Shown here piece after piece: positions 1-6,052 of a stretch of 7,460 nucleotides of DNA. Origin of the DNA: Planctomycetota bacterium (GTDB lineage: Bacteria; Planctomycetota; UBA1135; UBA2386); the NCBI GenBank assembly GCA_020425915.1, contig JAGQQZ010000756.1, positions 1 through 7,460 on the forward strand, given 5' to 3'. The notes below the pieces were generated by a model, which worked only from the letters and a program-made list of their open reading frames with translations, searched no databases and was not told the DNA's origin. Each line of letters begins with the position of its first letter. Within the stretch, counting starts at the first letter, position 1. A program made the translations under genes and the position numbers.

Positions 1-31
1 AGCGTTCGCGAGCCGAGCAACCCCAGCGCCG

Positions 32-364
32 CTATCTACAACGGATCTCTGTCTCCCACCCGCACGCTCCGCACCGAGGTCGCCAACTGCGCGGAAAGAG
101 ACTCGCGATGCCGTACCCCGCCGCCGCGACGACGATCGCCGCGCCGAGCACGAAGTAGCCGAGACCCCACCCGCCTGCGGAAGCCTTCAGTCCGAGGAGC
201 GCCACGACTCCGACGAACATCACCGTCACGACCTGGACCACGCGTGCCGTGTGACCCGGGCCGATGGAGTGGCGCGCGCTCAGACTCAGGCGGAGCGGGG
301 CACCGCACGACGGGCAGCACGTCGGTGCGTGCGTCTGATCAGTTCGGGTTGGGCTGAGCGGCAT
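32..364 (-). CDS. Small two-helix membrane protein with split zinc-ribbon cysteines
   Basis: I do not recognise a named family. From the ATG at 364 the product is 110 residues. It has a CPSCG motif (Cys17, Cys20, preceded by Cys16), two hydrophobic segments at about residues 42-62 and 67-90, then CGACGW (Cys98, Cys101) and a final Cys109. The two CxxC pairs could together bind one zinc although they lie on either side of a helical hairpin, which would put both termini in the cytoplasm; this is inference. An in-frame GTG at 442 would add 26 residues of unremarkable sequence. Neither start has a Shine-Dalgarno, and I prefer the ATG because it places CPSCG close to the N-terminus, as is usual for zinc-ribbon membrane proteins. 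It is transcribed divergently from the Asp-box gene, and its stop lies close to the window edge. Confidence 0.7.
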   Translation of the reverse strand: MPLSPTRTDQTHAPTCCPSCGAPLRLSLSARHSIGPGHTARVVQVVTVMFVGVVALLGLKASAGGWGLGYFVLGAAIVVAAAGYGIASLFPRSWRPRCGACGWETEIRCR

Positions 365-499
365 GCTCGGGGTGATCGGAACACAGTCATGATAATCGAT
401 GCTCGCTTGCGCACCAGTGGCGCGGCTCAAAATGGCTGTCACGACTGGTTCAGCGGGGCAAATGCAGGAGCCGGACGCCGCGGCTAAGATCGTGCGGAA
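365..499. promoter_or_regulatory. Divergent intergenic region between the zinc-ribbon and Asp-box genes
   Basis: This gap must hold the promoters for both flanking genes. On the plus strand there are -10-like hexamers GATAAT at 391-396 and TAAGAT at 485-490, neither with a recognisable -35 at 16-18 bp. The second sits only 9 bp before the ATG at 500, which would make a nearly leaderless message. No Shine-Dalgarno precedes the ATG at 500. The nearest AG-rich run, AGGAG at 466-470, is about 30 bp away and too far to serve it. Assignments are weak. Confidence 0.25.
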
Positions 500-2200
500 A
501 TGCGGATCTCTCGCTCCACCCTTGCTCTCCTGCTGCTTTGTTCCGTCCTGCGTGGACAGGTCGCGGAAGACCGACGCATCGACACGGTCGGCGTGAATGC
601 AGCGACAGGACCGCAGATCGCGGCGGCGGATGACGTCCTGCTCGTGGTTTGGGATGATGGCACAGACGTTTGGTTGCAGCGGTCGTTGGACCGCGGAAAC
701 ACGTGGGCAGTTGCCGAAACAAGGCTCAACACGAACGCGCCCGGAGCGTCCACGTCCACCGATCCCAGGATCGCGGTCGACGGAGCATCAGTGTACGTCG
801 CCTGGACGGATACCAGGAATGGTGCGACGGACATCTATCTGAACTACTCGACGGATCTCGGTGCGACCTGGCAAGTCACAGACGTTCGACTGGACACGGA
901 TCCGCCGGGGAGTGCGCTCTCCCAATCTTGTGACGTCATCTGCACTGCCGATACGGTCGTGGTGGCCTGGGTCGACTTTCGCAACCAAGTCTTTCCAACG
1001 CCGTCCGTGAACATCGTCTGCAATCGATCGCTGGATGGTGGCGCGACGTGGTTGACCTCCGATATTGCATTGAGCGATCAAACGCCGAGCACGTCCGGAC
1101 CTGTCAGACCGTTTGGTCTTGCCGCCACGGGGCTTCGTGTTCACGTCATCACGGAAGCCGACTCTGGCGTGTTCATGAGGACGTCCGAGGACGGCGGGAC
1201 AACTTGGCCGGCCCCAGTCACGATCTCTCCACCGCGTACGGCTTTCGGAGCTCGCACGATCGCTCCGCGAGTCGCGATCGATGACTCCACGGTTCACGCG
1301 GCTTGGTTCAGTACCGATTCCTGGTCAGGAGACATCTTCGCCAATCACTCGGACGACGCCGGGCAAACCTGGCAACCCGCCGATGACCGTCTGAATTCAG
1401 CGTCGATCAACACGGCAGTTCCCGCTTCCGTGGAACTGAGTGCGATCGATGGCTTCGCTCACGTGGTCTGGACCGAGGAGCGCGGAGGCATATTCGACCG
1501 CGACGTGTTCGCGGCAAGGTCGGCCGACAGCGGTGACTCGTGGTTGGCGGAGGTGCAACTGACAGCAGAACCACCGTCGTTCCTGAACGTTCCATTGCCA
1601 CCCGAGGTCGCTGTCGATGAAGCGGCCCTGCTGGTCGTTTGGGAGGAGAATCTGAGCGAGATCTTCGGCAACTACAGTCAAGATCGAGGCGCGACCTGGC
1701 ACGGCGAGTTCCAGGTCAACTCGACACCACTTTCCAGCGATCGAGCACTTCGGGGTGCTCCTCGCTCGGTCATCGTGGATGGACTCGCTCATGTCGTCTG
1801 GAAGAACGAGGGCGGGATCTACTTCACCAGTATCGCGCTCGGATGTCGCGAAGTCGGTGGTGGCTGCGAGGGTGCTGGGACCCCGAGTTGTGTCGGGTAC
1901 CCGTCGTCGTCGGCGTCGTTCTCGATCGAATGCCCGCCGTCGGTCCACGGTTGTCAGGGTCCGAGCACGGTCGTGTTCGGATCGGGAGCGATTCAGCAGA
2001 TCCAGGTCCCACCACCGATCGGTTGTGGGCCATGCGGTTTCGTGATCGAGAGCTCGTTCGGCGCGACGGTGGGAGCTCTCGACGTGGGCCCCGGACTCGT
2101 TCCAGGGTTTCAATTCTCAACGCAGTGCGGCTGCCTGTCGTTCGTCGGCGCACCGTGTGTCGAACTCTCGCGCGGCCTCGTAGTGTTCGTCGGGCTCTAG
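500..2200 (+). CDS. Secreted Asp-box (BNR-repeat) beta-propeller protein with Cys-rich C-terminal domain
   Basis: A 566-residue exported protein. Residues 1-19 look like a signal peptide (Arg-rich start, Leu core, then Leu-Arg-Gly before Gln20). Seven Asp boxes of the form SxDxGxTW lie at residues 62-69, 117-124, 177-184, 229-236, 284-291, 341-348 and 393-400, spaced 52-60 residues apart. Each is preceded by a strand pair of the type P-x-[IV]-A-x-D-x-x-x-x-V-x-W. An eighth such strand pair (about 421-445) has no Asp box. This is the repeat style of sialidase-like propellers. I see no FRIP motif, so sialidase activity is not supported; a binding or structural role is more likely. Residues 449-566 form a separate domain with ten cysteines, including CGPCGF (509-514) and CGC (543-545), probably disulfide-bonded. 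This domain does not obviously match the C-terminal module of the neighbouring genes. The gene looks somewhat less GC-rich than its neighbours. Confidence 0.95.
   Translation: MRISRSTLALLLLCSVLRGQVAEDRRIDTVGVNAATGPQIAAADDVLLVVWDDGTDVWLQRSLDRGNTWAVAETRLNTNAPGASTSTDPRIAVDGASVYVAWTDTRNGATDIYLNYSTDLGATWQVTDVRLDTDPPGSALSQSCDVICTADTVVVAWVDFRNQVFPTPSVNIVCNRSLDGGATWLTSDIALSDQTPSTSGPVRPFGLAATGLRVHVITEADSGVFMRTSEDGGTTWPAPVTISPPRTAFGARTIAPRVAIDDSTVHAAWFSTDSWSGDIFANHSDDAGQTWQPADDRLNSASINTAVPASVELSAIDGFAHVVWTEERGGIFDRDVFAARSADSGDSWLAEVQLTAEPPSFLNVPLPPEVAVDEAALLVVWEENLSEIFGNYSQDRGATWHGEFQVNSTPLSSDRALRGAPRSVIVDGLAHVVWKNEGGIYFTSIALGCREVGGGCEGAGTPSCVGYPSSSASFSIECPPSVHGCQGPSTVVFGSGAIQQIQVPPPIGCGPCGFVIESSFGATVGALDVGPGLVPGFQFSTQCGCLSFVGAPCVELSRGLVVFVGL
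683..1699 (+). repeat. Seven Asp-box repeat units within the propeller gene
   Basis: The span runs from the first to the seventh Asp box. The boxes read SLDRGNTW, STDLGATW, SLDGGATW, SEDGGTTW, SDDAGQTW, SADSGDSW and SQDRGATW. Regular spacing of 52-60 residues matches one blade per unit. The protein repeats are clear, but the DNA has diverged, so this is an old internal duplication rather than a recent one. Confidence 0.9.
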
Positions 2201-2294
2201 TCGAACGGTGATTCGTTCGCGAGATCGGGATGGGCGTCCGCTGTTCGAGCGCGGATGGTTTGCCCGCCGCTCGTGGGAGGCCTGCGGGTCGCAC

Positions 2295-2338
2295 CCTGGC
2301 GGCGTCGGCAATCTCGTGGATTGCCGAACGCTGCCAGG
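2295..2338. terminator. Long inverted repeat between convergent genes, probable bidirectional terminator
   Basis: The left arm CCTGGCGGCGTCGGCAAT (2295-2312) pairs with the right arm ATTGCCGAACGCTGCCAGG (2320-2338) around a 7-base loop. There is one G-U pair (2301 with 2332) and one bulged A, and everything else is Watson-Crick. It begins 94 bp after the Asp-box gene stop and lies 26 bp beyond the stop of the opposite gene, so either transcript can form it. No T-run follows on either strand, so it would be an atypical intrinsic terminator or a 3'-end stabilising or processing hairpin. Confidence 0.6.
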
Positions 2339-2364
2339 ATCGCCGCGTGGCTGTGCCGACTGCC

Positions 2365-3297
2365 TCAGTTCTGGAACTGCAACGCGTTCGACGCGCTCAA
2401 TCCCGAGTCGTCGGCTGTCAGCAATTGCAGACGCCACGCGCCCGGCGGCGGGGTGAAGTCGAAGTGGCGTTCCCCGGTCGCCTGCAGGATCGTGAACGGG
2501 ACCGCGAACAGCGGATCGGTGCGCAGCGGGCAAGGCGTGTCCACGCCGATGATCTGCGAGAGCGGAGTGTCCATCGCCGCGGTGCCGATGATCAGCAGGC
2601 CGACGGTCGCGGTCGGGTGGGCCGCGAGGACGTCGGCGGCGTTGCCGAGGTAGTTCGAGCACGTCAGGGTCGCGCCGTTGCAGGCCGCACCGACGGACTG
2701 GACGGCCATCGGTTTCAGCGTGAGCTTGAGGATCACGTGGCTATGAACACCGCTGATGTGGGAGGCCGGCCACGGCATGAAGTTGGACGCGTCGTAGTTC
2801 ATGACGAATCCGTTCGAGTCGACCGTGGCGGAGAACGTCGCCGGAGCGTCGCCCAGCGTCATCGAACCAAGAGCACCGACGTCGAGCAGCGCGCTCGAGG
2901 TGGGGATCGGTCCTTGATGAAGATGGGTGAGTTCGGCGTGGATGTCGACGAGCGTCGGCTGGTTCGCGGTCAAGGTGATCGTCGACGCGAGCGACTCGCT
3001 CATCGACGGACCGTTCGGAATGTGGAACCAGCTCGCCGCCAGGGAAGAAGCCGAGATCCAGATGACCTTCTCGTTCGGCCAGTTGGTGTCGTCGACCTCG
3101 TAGGCGAGTCGGGCGATGTCCGTCAGGGGGCCAGGCGCACCGACCTGGAGATACGTCGGCTCTGCGAGCACGCCCGGTGCAGAAGCGGTCTGCGTCGGAT
3201 TGGTGACCGTGAAGTCGCTCGCGACCGTGGTCACGGTGAACTGCGCACAGATAGGAGAAGCGAGCAGCAGCGCGCTAAGAATGGTTGTCTTGTCCAT
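2365..3297 (-). CDS. Secreted protein of unknown function with degenerate C-terminal module
   Basis: A 310-residue exported protein. The start is the ATG at 3297, preceded by GAGGGGG nine bases upstream; the reading frame is open further upstream to 3423 but that extension is Arg-rich and would bury the signal peptide. Residues 1-18 are a signal peptide ending Ile-Cys-Ala before Gln19. Residues about 20-200 are Thr/Ser/Val-rich and look like beta-sandwich sequence with scattered His and Trp; I recognise no family. Residues about 201-310 resemble the C-terminal module of the downstream genes: GAACNG near 203, GLLIIGT at 233-239, a Cys at 256, LQATGERHFDF at 271-281 and a tail GLSASNALQFQN. Cysteines are at 17, 206, 213 and 256. 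It lies downstream of the FG-GAP gene on the same strand, but the 177-bp structured gap argues for separate transcription. Confidence 0.87.
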   Translation of the reverse strand: MDKTTILSALLLASPICAQFTVTTVASDFTVTNPTQTASAPGVLAEPTYLQVGAPGPLTDIARLAYEVDDTNWPNEKVIWISASSLAASWFHIPNGPSMSESLASTITLTANQPTLVDIHAELTHLHQGPIPTSSALLDVGALGSMTLGDAPATFSATVDSNGFVMNYDASNFMPWPASHISGVHSHVILKLTLKPMAVQSVGAACNGATLTCSNYLGNAADVLAAHPTATVGLLIIGTAAMDTPLSQIIGVDTPCPLRTDPLFAVPFTILQATGERHFDFTPPPGAWRLQLLTADDSGLSASNALQFQN

Positions 3298-3306
3298 GTT
3301 GCGATA

Positions 3307-3313
3307 CCCCCTC
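3307..3313 (-). promoter_or_regulatory. Ribosome binding site GAGGGGG
   Basis: On the minus strand GAGGGGG ends nine bases before the ATG at 3297. It decides that start over the longer upstream reading frame, and the signal peptide begins exactly there. Confidence 0.6.
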
Positions 3314-3344
3314 GACGGATGACGTCGATTCGTGTCGGGAATAT

Positions 3345-3381
3345 CGGCAGTCCGACCCGTGTTCGCGAGACCGGCAGTCCG
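3345..3381. repeat. Direct repeat CGGCAGTCCG x2
   Basis: Identical 10-mers at 3345-3354 and 3372-3381, with starts 27 bp apart, lie 48-84 bp upstream of the start at 3297. They are in a suitable place for a pair of regulator sites, but a 10-mer pair in GC-rich DNA may be chance. Confidence 0.3.
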
Positions 3382-3452
3382 CGATTCTCGATCCGAGAAC
3401 GCGGCTCCACGACGCCGTGCCAACGGCGACTGCGATCCGTCCGGAGCGTTCC

Positions 3453-3476
3453 GAGCGCGGTCTCGATACCGCGCTC
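3453..3476 (-). terminator. Hairpin overlapping the stop codon of the FG-GAP gene
   Basis: A perfect 9-bp stem, GAGCGCGGT with ACCGCGCTC, encloses a 6-base loop. On the minus strand its first two bases are the GA of the TGA stop codon. It is GC-rich and stable for its size but no U-tract follows. It could terminate or protect the FG-GAP transcript before the next gene. Confidence 0.45.
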
Positions 3477-5097
3477 AGAGGCCCACTTCGATCACCAACG
3501 CGTCACTGGCCGTCATCGGGAACGGCGTGCCGAGCAAGAAGTCGCCCACGAGCCACTGGCTCGTGACGCTCAGTCCGACTCCGCCCATGCCGGATGGCAT
3601 CGTGAGGTCGTATCGAGCCATCCCATCGGCGTCCGTCGTGATCGGCAGCGTCGCGAACGCCTGCTGATAGAGCGTGCACTGCGGCAACCCGACCGCGCCG
3701 AGGGATTGATTCCACGGCGTCCCGAGCTGTAGCCACGCGAACGTCGAGTTGACGGCCGCGCCGCGGAGGTTCAGTTCCAGCGTTCCGCCCAGTTGTGCCT
3801 TGCCGCGATACCCGATCGTCGGGAGTCCGCGCGAGCCGGGGCAGCCGACGCCGCGCGAGTACAGACGACCGGGCGAGCCGGTGCTGCCGAGGTCGAACAC
3901 GAACGCCTGCGACGCGTGATCGCCGACCAGCAGGTCGTCGAACCCGTCGCCGTCGACGTCGCAGCCGAGGCCTCCGTCGAACTCCCGCCCGAAGTAACCC
4001 AAGGCGATCGTGCCGACGAACTTGTGGATCCTCGAGCCGTCGAAGCCGGAGTAGACCCGGATCGAACCCTGGAAGTTGCTGCCCTCGTTCGGGGCACCGA
4101 CCGCGAAGTCGCCGAAGCCGTCGCCGTTCACGTCGCCGATGCCGCGGACCATCTGTCCGAAATGATCCGACGCAGAGACCCCGGACATGTTGAGCCCTCG
4201 CAAGGCGTGGATCCGGTTGCCGGTGGCGCCGGATACGACGGAGACGGCGCCGCGGCCGTTGTCGAGACTCGGCATGCCGATGATCAGGTCGCCGAATCCA
4301 TCCGCGTCCACGTCGCCGGCCCCGGCCACGTAGCGCACGTGGTAGAACTGCGAGAGGTCGTATCCGTAGGTCGCGCGCGGGATCGTCAGGACCACGTGCG
4401 GCAGCGGGCGACTCGACCACACGCGGATCTTCTCCCCGACTTTGTCGTGCACCGCCAAGTCGTCGTAGCCGTCCCCGTCGACGTCACCCACCGCGTAGGG
4501 GAAACCGTTGAAAGGGATGTCGAGGCGTTGAACGATCGATCCGTCTCGACCCGATACGACGATCAGGCGACCCAACGCGGTCCCCCCGCGCAGTTCCGTG
4601 GTCAGGACGTCATCGAAACCGTCTGCATCGACGTCTCCGGCGGGCCCGACACCACTCCCGAATCGACTGCCGTTCGGGCCGATCGGGCCGTGAACGCTGA
4701 ACAACCACGATCCGTCGAGGCCCGAGTACAACGCGACGAACCCGTCGGTCGTGCTCGTCGACGAGTTCGGGTTGCCCCATGCCAGATCGTACGTCCCGTC
4801 GCCGTTCACATCTCCCACGACGACGGGCTCCCGCCCGGGCAGATCCCGGATGACCGATCCGTCGGCACCCGAGTGGATGCGCACCGAACCCTGCGGGAAG
4901 TCCAGCGTCCCGCGCGACACCAGGAAATCGATGCGTCCGTCCCCGTCCGTGTCGCCGAACGGCCGCACCACGGTCTGACCCGGCGCGGCGCCGTTCAGCG
5001 CGTGGATCGGCGATTGTGCCAACGCGCCGCATGCCAAGACGAGCGTGAACGCTCCGGTCGTGAGTCCATTGGTCGGCATTCTGTTTCCACGCGACAT
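3475..5097 (-). CDS. Secreted FG-GAP (integrin-alpha-like) seven-repeat propeller protein
   Basis: A 540-residue exported protein. The ATG at 5097 has an excellent GGAGGAG four bases upstream; an in-frame ATG at 5079 is less likely. Residues 1-27 are a signal peptide ending Ala-Leu-Ala before Gln28. Seven calcium-binding loops of the form DxDxDGxxD or DxNxDGxxD lie at residues 49-57, 96-104, 155-163, 205-213, 262-270, 322-330 and 380-388, each in an FG-GAP-type blade containing a YSG-like or VSG-like 'S-G-x-D-G-S' turn. Seven loops at about 47-60-residue spacing match the seven-bladed propeller of integrin alpha heads. Residues about 411-540 are a separate C-terminal module starting YSRGVGCPGSRGLP and ending SDALVIEVGL. 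No catalytic domain is visible; binding or adhesion at the cell surface is the likely role (inference). It is divergent from the membrane-protein gene. Confidence 0.96.
   Translation of the reverse strand: MSRGNRMPTNGLTTGAFTLVLACGALAQSPIHALNGAAPGQTVVRPFGDTDGDGRIDFLVSRGTLDFPQGSVRIHSGADGSVIRDLPGREPVVVGDVNGDGTYDLAWGNPNSSTSTTDGFVALYSGLDGSWLFSVHGPIGPNGSRFGSGVGPAGDVDADGFDDVLTTELRGGTALGRLIVVSGRDGSIVQRLDIPFNGFPYAVGDVDGDGYDDLAVHDKVGEKIRVWSSRPLPHVVLTIPRATYGYDLSQFYHVRYVAGAGDVDADGFGDLIIGMPSLDNGRGAVSVVSGATGNRIHALRGLNMSGVSASDHFGQMVRGIGDVNGDGFGDFAVGAPNEGSNFQGSIRVYSGFDGSRIHKFVGTIALGYFGREFDGGLGCDVDGDGFDDLLVGDHASQAFVFDLGSTGSPGRLYSRGVGCPGSRGLPTIGYRGKAQLGGTLELNLRGAAVNSTFAWLQLGTPWNQSLGAVGLPQCTLYQQAFATLPITTDADGMARYDLTMPSGMGGVGLSVTSQWLVGDFLLGTPFPMTASDALVIEVGL
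3934..4953 (-). repeat. Seven FG-GAP calcium-loop repeats in DNA
   Basis: The codons for the seven Asp-rich loops recur at 4927-4953, 4786-4812, 4609-4635, 4459-4485, 4288-4314, 4108-4134 and 3934-3960. On the plus strand they read as variants of GTCGCCGTCGACGTC. They are coding repeats with conserved first, third, fifth and ninth loop residues (Asp or Asn). Confidence 0.9.
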
Positions 5098-5101
5098 CGA
5101 T

Positions 5102-5108
5102 CTCCTCC
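5102..5108 (-). promoter_or_regulatory. Ribosome binding site GGAGGAG
   Basis: On the minus strand GGAGGAG lies four bases before the ATG at 5097, with six bases from the GGAGG core. It is the strongest Shine-Dalgarno in the window and fixes the FG-GAP gene start. Confidence 0.75.
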
Positions 5109-5129
5109 GGGAGGGGTGAGCACCGAGCC

Positions 5130-5135
5130 ATCATA
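5130..5135 (-). promoter_or_regulatory. Candidate -10 element TATGAT for the FG-GAP gene
   Basis: TATGAT on the minus strand matches five of six bases of the sigma-70 -10 consensus. It would give a leader of roughly 25 bases that includes the GGAGGAG site. No TTGACA-like -35 is found at 16-18 bp, so this is only a candidate. Confidence 0.3.
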
Positions 5136-5242
5136 CGGGAATCGAGTGAGCGCTGCCCGTCGATCCGGGGCGAGGGTGCGCTCCGCACATCTCGGTGGGA
5201 ATCGCACCGCCGGGCTGGCGGGGAGCGATATGGTGCGCAGCG

Positions 5243-5926
5243 ATGGCCTCGACCACCAACTCAGGTTCTGCGGCAGACACGAGTCTTCTCCGGCGAATCC
5301 GTTGGCCGATCGCGATCACCGTCGTCGTCAGCGTCGCGCGGATGGTCGGGGAAGTGCGTGGGTCGATCACGAATCTGTCCGGTGGTCGACTCGCGGCGCT
5401 CGGCATCACCTGGCTCGCGTTCGTGTTCGGAGCGTGGTTCGGTTACTGGCTGGCGCGTTCGGGCTCCGCGCCTCGGGTCCGATTCGCGCCGCTGTGGGGT
5501 GCCGTGATGTTGCTCGTGATCGTCGTCGCGATCGGTTGGCAGTTCGGTCCGTTCCTCGAACGCATTCCCGACGCGCAGACCTTCGCCGAGTTGCGCCCGG
5601 CGGTCCGGACGCTGTGCGGCATCGCATCGACACTGGCGCTGTTGGCATTCGTGGTGTGGCCAAGGCTGGCGTGGACGATGCTCGCCTACGGAATCGCGGT
5701 GCGCGCGTTCGTGGTCGCGCAGACTTGGCTCGCGAAGCACCAGGGATGGGACACGCACTACACGAAGTTCGGTCCGCCCGGTTGCGAGCCGGCTGACATG
5801 TCGACGACGATGTTCGCCGCGGCGACCGCGCAGATGGGCTTCTGGGTCGCGTTCACGGTCGTCGGCGGCGTGTTCGCGGGCAGCGTCTTCGGTCGACGCT
5901 CGTCTCGCTCGTCGGCGGTGTCGTAG
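5243..5926 (+). CDS. Six-helix membrane protein of unknown function
   Basis: The product is 227 residues from the ATG at 5243. An in-frame GTG at 5195 would add 16 residues; neither start has a well-placed Shine-Dalgarno (GGGGAG at 5220-5225 is 17 bases from the ATG). Hydrophobic segments lie at about residues 21-38, 51-71, 83-103, 122-140, 142-162 and 197-216. Between the fifth and sixth is a hydrophilic loop with GWDTHYTKFGPPG at about 168-180, followed by FWVAFTVVGGVFAG in the last helix. From memory this W-[DG]-T-H-Y loop plus FWVAFTV ending recalls uncharacterised bacterial membrane proteins, but I cannot name the family. There is no signal peptide or catalytic motif. It is divergent from the FG-GAP gene across 145 bp, which holds no other gene. 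Confidence 0.85.
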   Translation: MASTTNSGSAADTSLLRRIRWPIAITVVVSVARMVGEVRGSITNLSGGRLAALGITWLAFVFGAWFGYWLARSGSAPRVRFAPLWGAVMLLVIVVAIGWQFGPFLERIPDAQTFAELRPAVRTLCGIASTLALLAFVVWPRLAWTMLAYGIAVRAFVVAQTWLAKHQGWDTHYTKFGPPGCEPADMSTTMFAAATAQMGFWVAFTVVGGVFAGSVFGRRSSRSSAVS

Positions 5927-5951
5927 ACCGCGGAACCGGAATGGCGCGGGG

Positions 5952-5968
5952 CGCGATCCCGAATCGCG
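5952..5968 (+). terminator. Small hairpin after the membrane-protein gene
   Basis: CGCGAT and ATCGCG form a perfect 6-bp stem with a 5-base loop, starting 25 bp after the stop at 5926. There is no U-tract. It is weak evidence on its own but matches the position of hairpins after other genes here. Confidence 0.3.
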
Positions 5969-6005
5969 ACTCCAACGCGGGCCTTCCTACCGATGCAGCG
6001 AGGCG

Positions 6006-6014
6006 TGGTACGCT
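6006..6014 (+). promoter_or_regulatory. Candidate extended -10 (TGGTACGCT)
   Basis: TG-G-TACGCT has the TGn extension and the TAnnnT core of an extended -10. It would place transcription start near 6021, downstream of the first in-frame ATG at 5993, and so supports the ATG at 6053 as the true start. No clear -35 is seen. Confidence 0.22.
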
Positions 6015-6052
6015 TCTTCCGTCTCCGCTCCTCTCGAGTCTCACAGGCATCC

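Larger units (their letters stand above)
3298..3474. other. Structured intergenic region with hairpins and a short direct repeat
   Basis: No gene is visible in this gap. It holds the hairpin at the FG-GAP gene stop (described separately), a 6-bp stem CGCCGT/ACGGCG with a 4-base loop at 3413-3428, and a stem GCGATTCTCG/CGAGAACGC with one bulge and a 3-base loop at 3381-3402. A 10-bp direct repeat CGGCAGTCCG occurs at 3345-3354 and 3372-3381, with starts 27 bp apart. The region would form the promoter and leader of the gene starting at 3297. I could not identify a convincing -35/-10 pair. Confidence 0.4.

Noticed and set aside
1397..2113. A 238-codon minus-strand frame opposite the Asp-box gene
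   Set aside because: Arg/Asp-rich shadow with no hydrophobic core or motif, while the plus strand has seven Asp boxes.
500..2200. Annotation as an active sialidase
   Set aside because: Asp boxes alone do not make a sialidase. The FRIP motif is absent and the blade count looks wrong.
2230..3732. A 500-codon plus-strand open frame antisense to the unknown secreted gene
   Set aside because: Arg-rich sequence of shadow type that runs across the terminator-like hairpin and the intergenic gap. The minus-strand gene has a ribosome site and signal peptide.
3934..4953. CRISPR-like or tandem DNA array from regularly spaced GTCGCCGTCGACGTC-like units
   Set aside because: The units are coding: they encode the Asp-rich calcium loops in frame, and the intervals are variable coding sequence.
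2365..5097. Two minus-strand secreted genes as one operon
   Set aside because: A 177-bp gap with a hairpin on the upstream stop codon and the downstream gene's own ribosome site make separate transcription more likely, though readthrough is not excluded.
3793..5796. A 667-codon open frame on the plus strand, antisense to the FG-GAP gene
   Set aside because: Its product is Arg/Val/Asp-rich low-complexity sequence mirroring the repeated Asp-loop codons, with no signal peptide or domain. Long antisense frames are expected in GC-rich genes with G/C-ending codons, and the minus-strand gene has a clear ribosome site, signal peptide and seven repeats.
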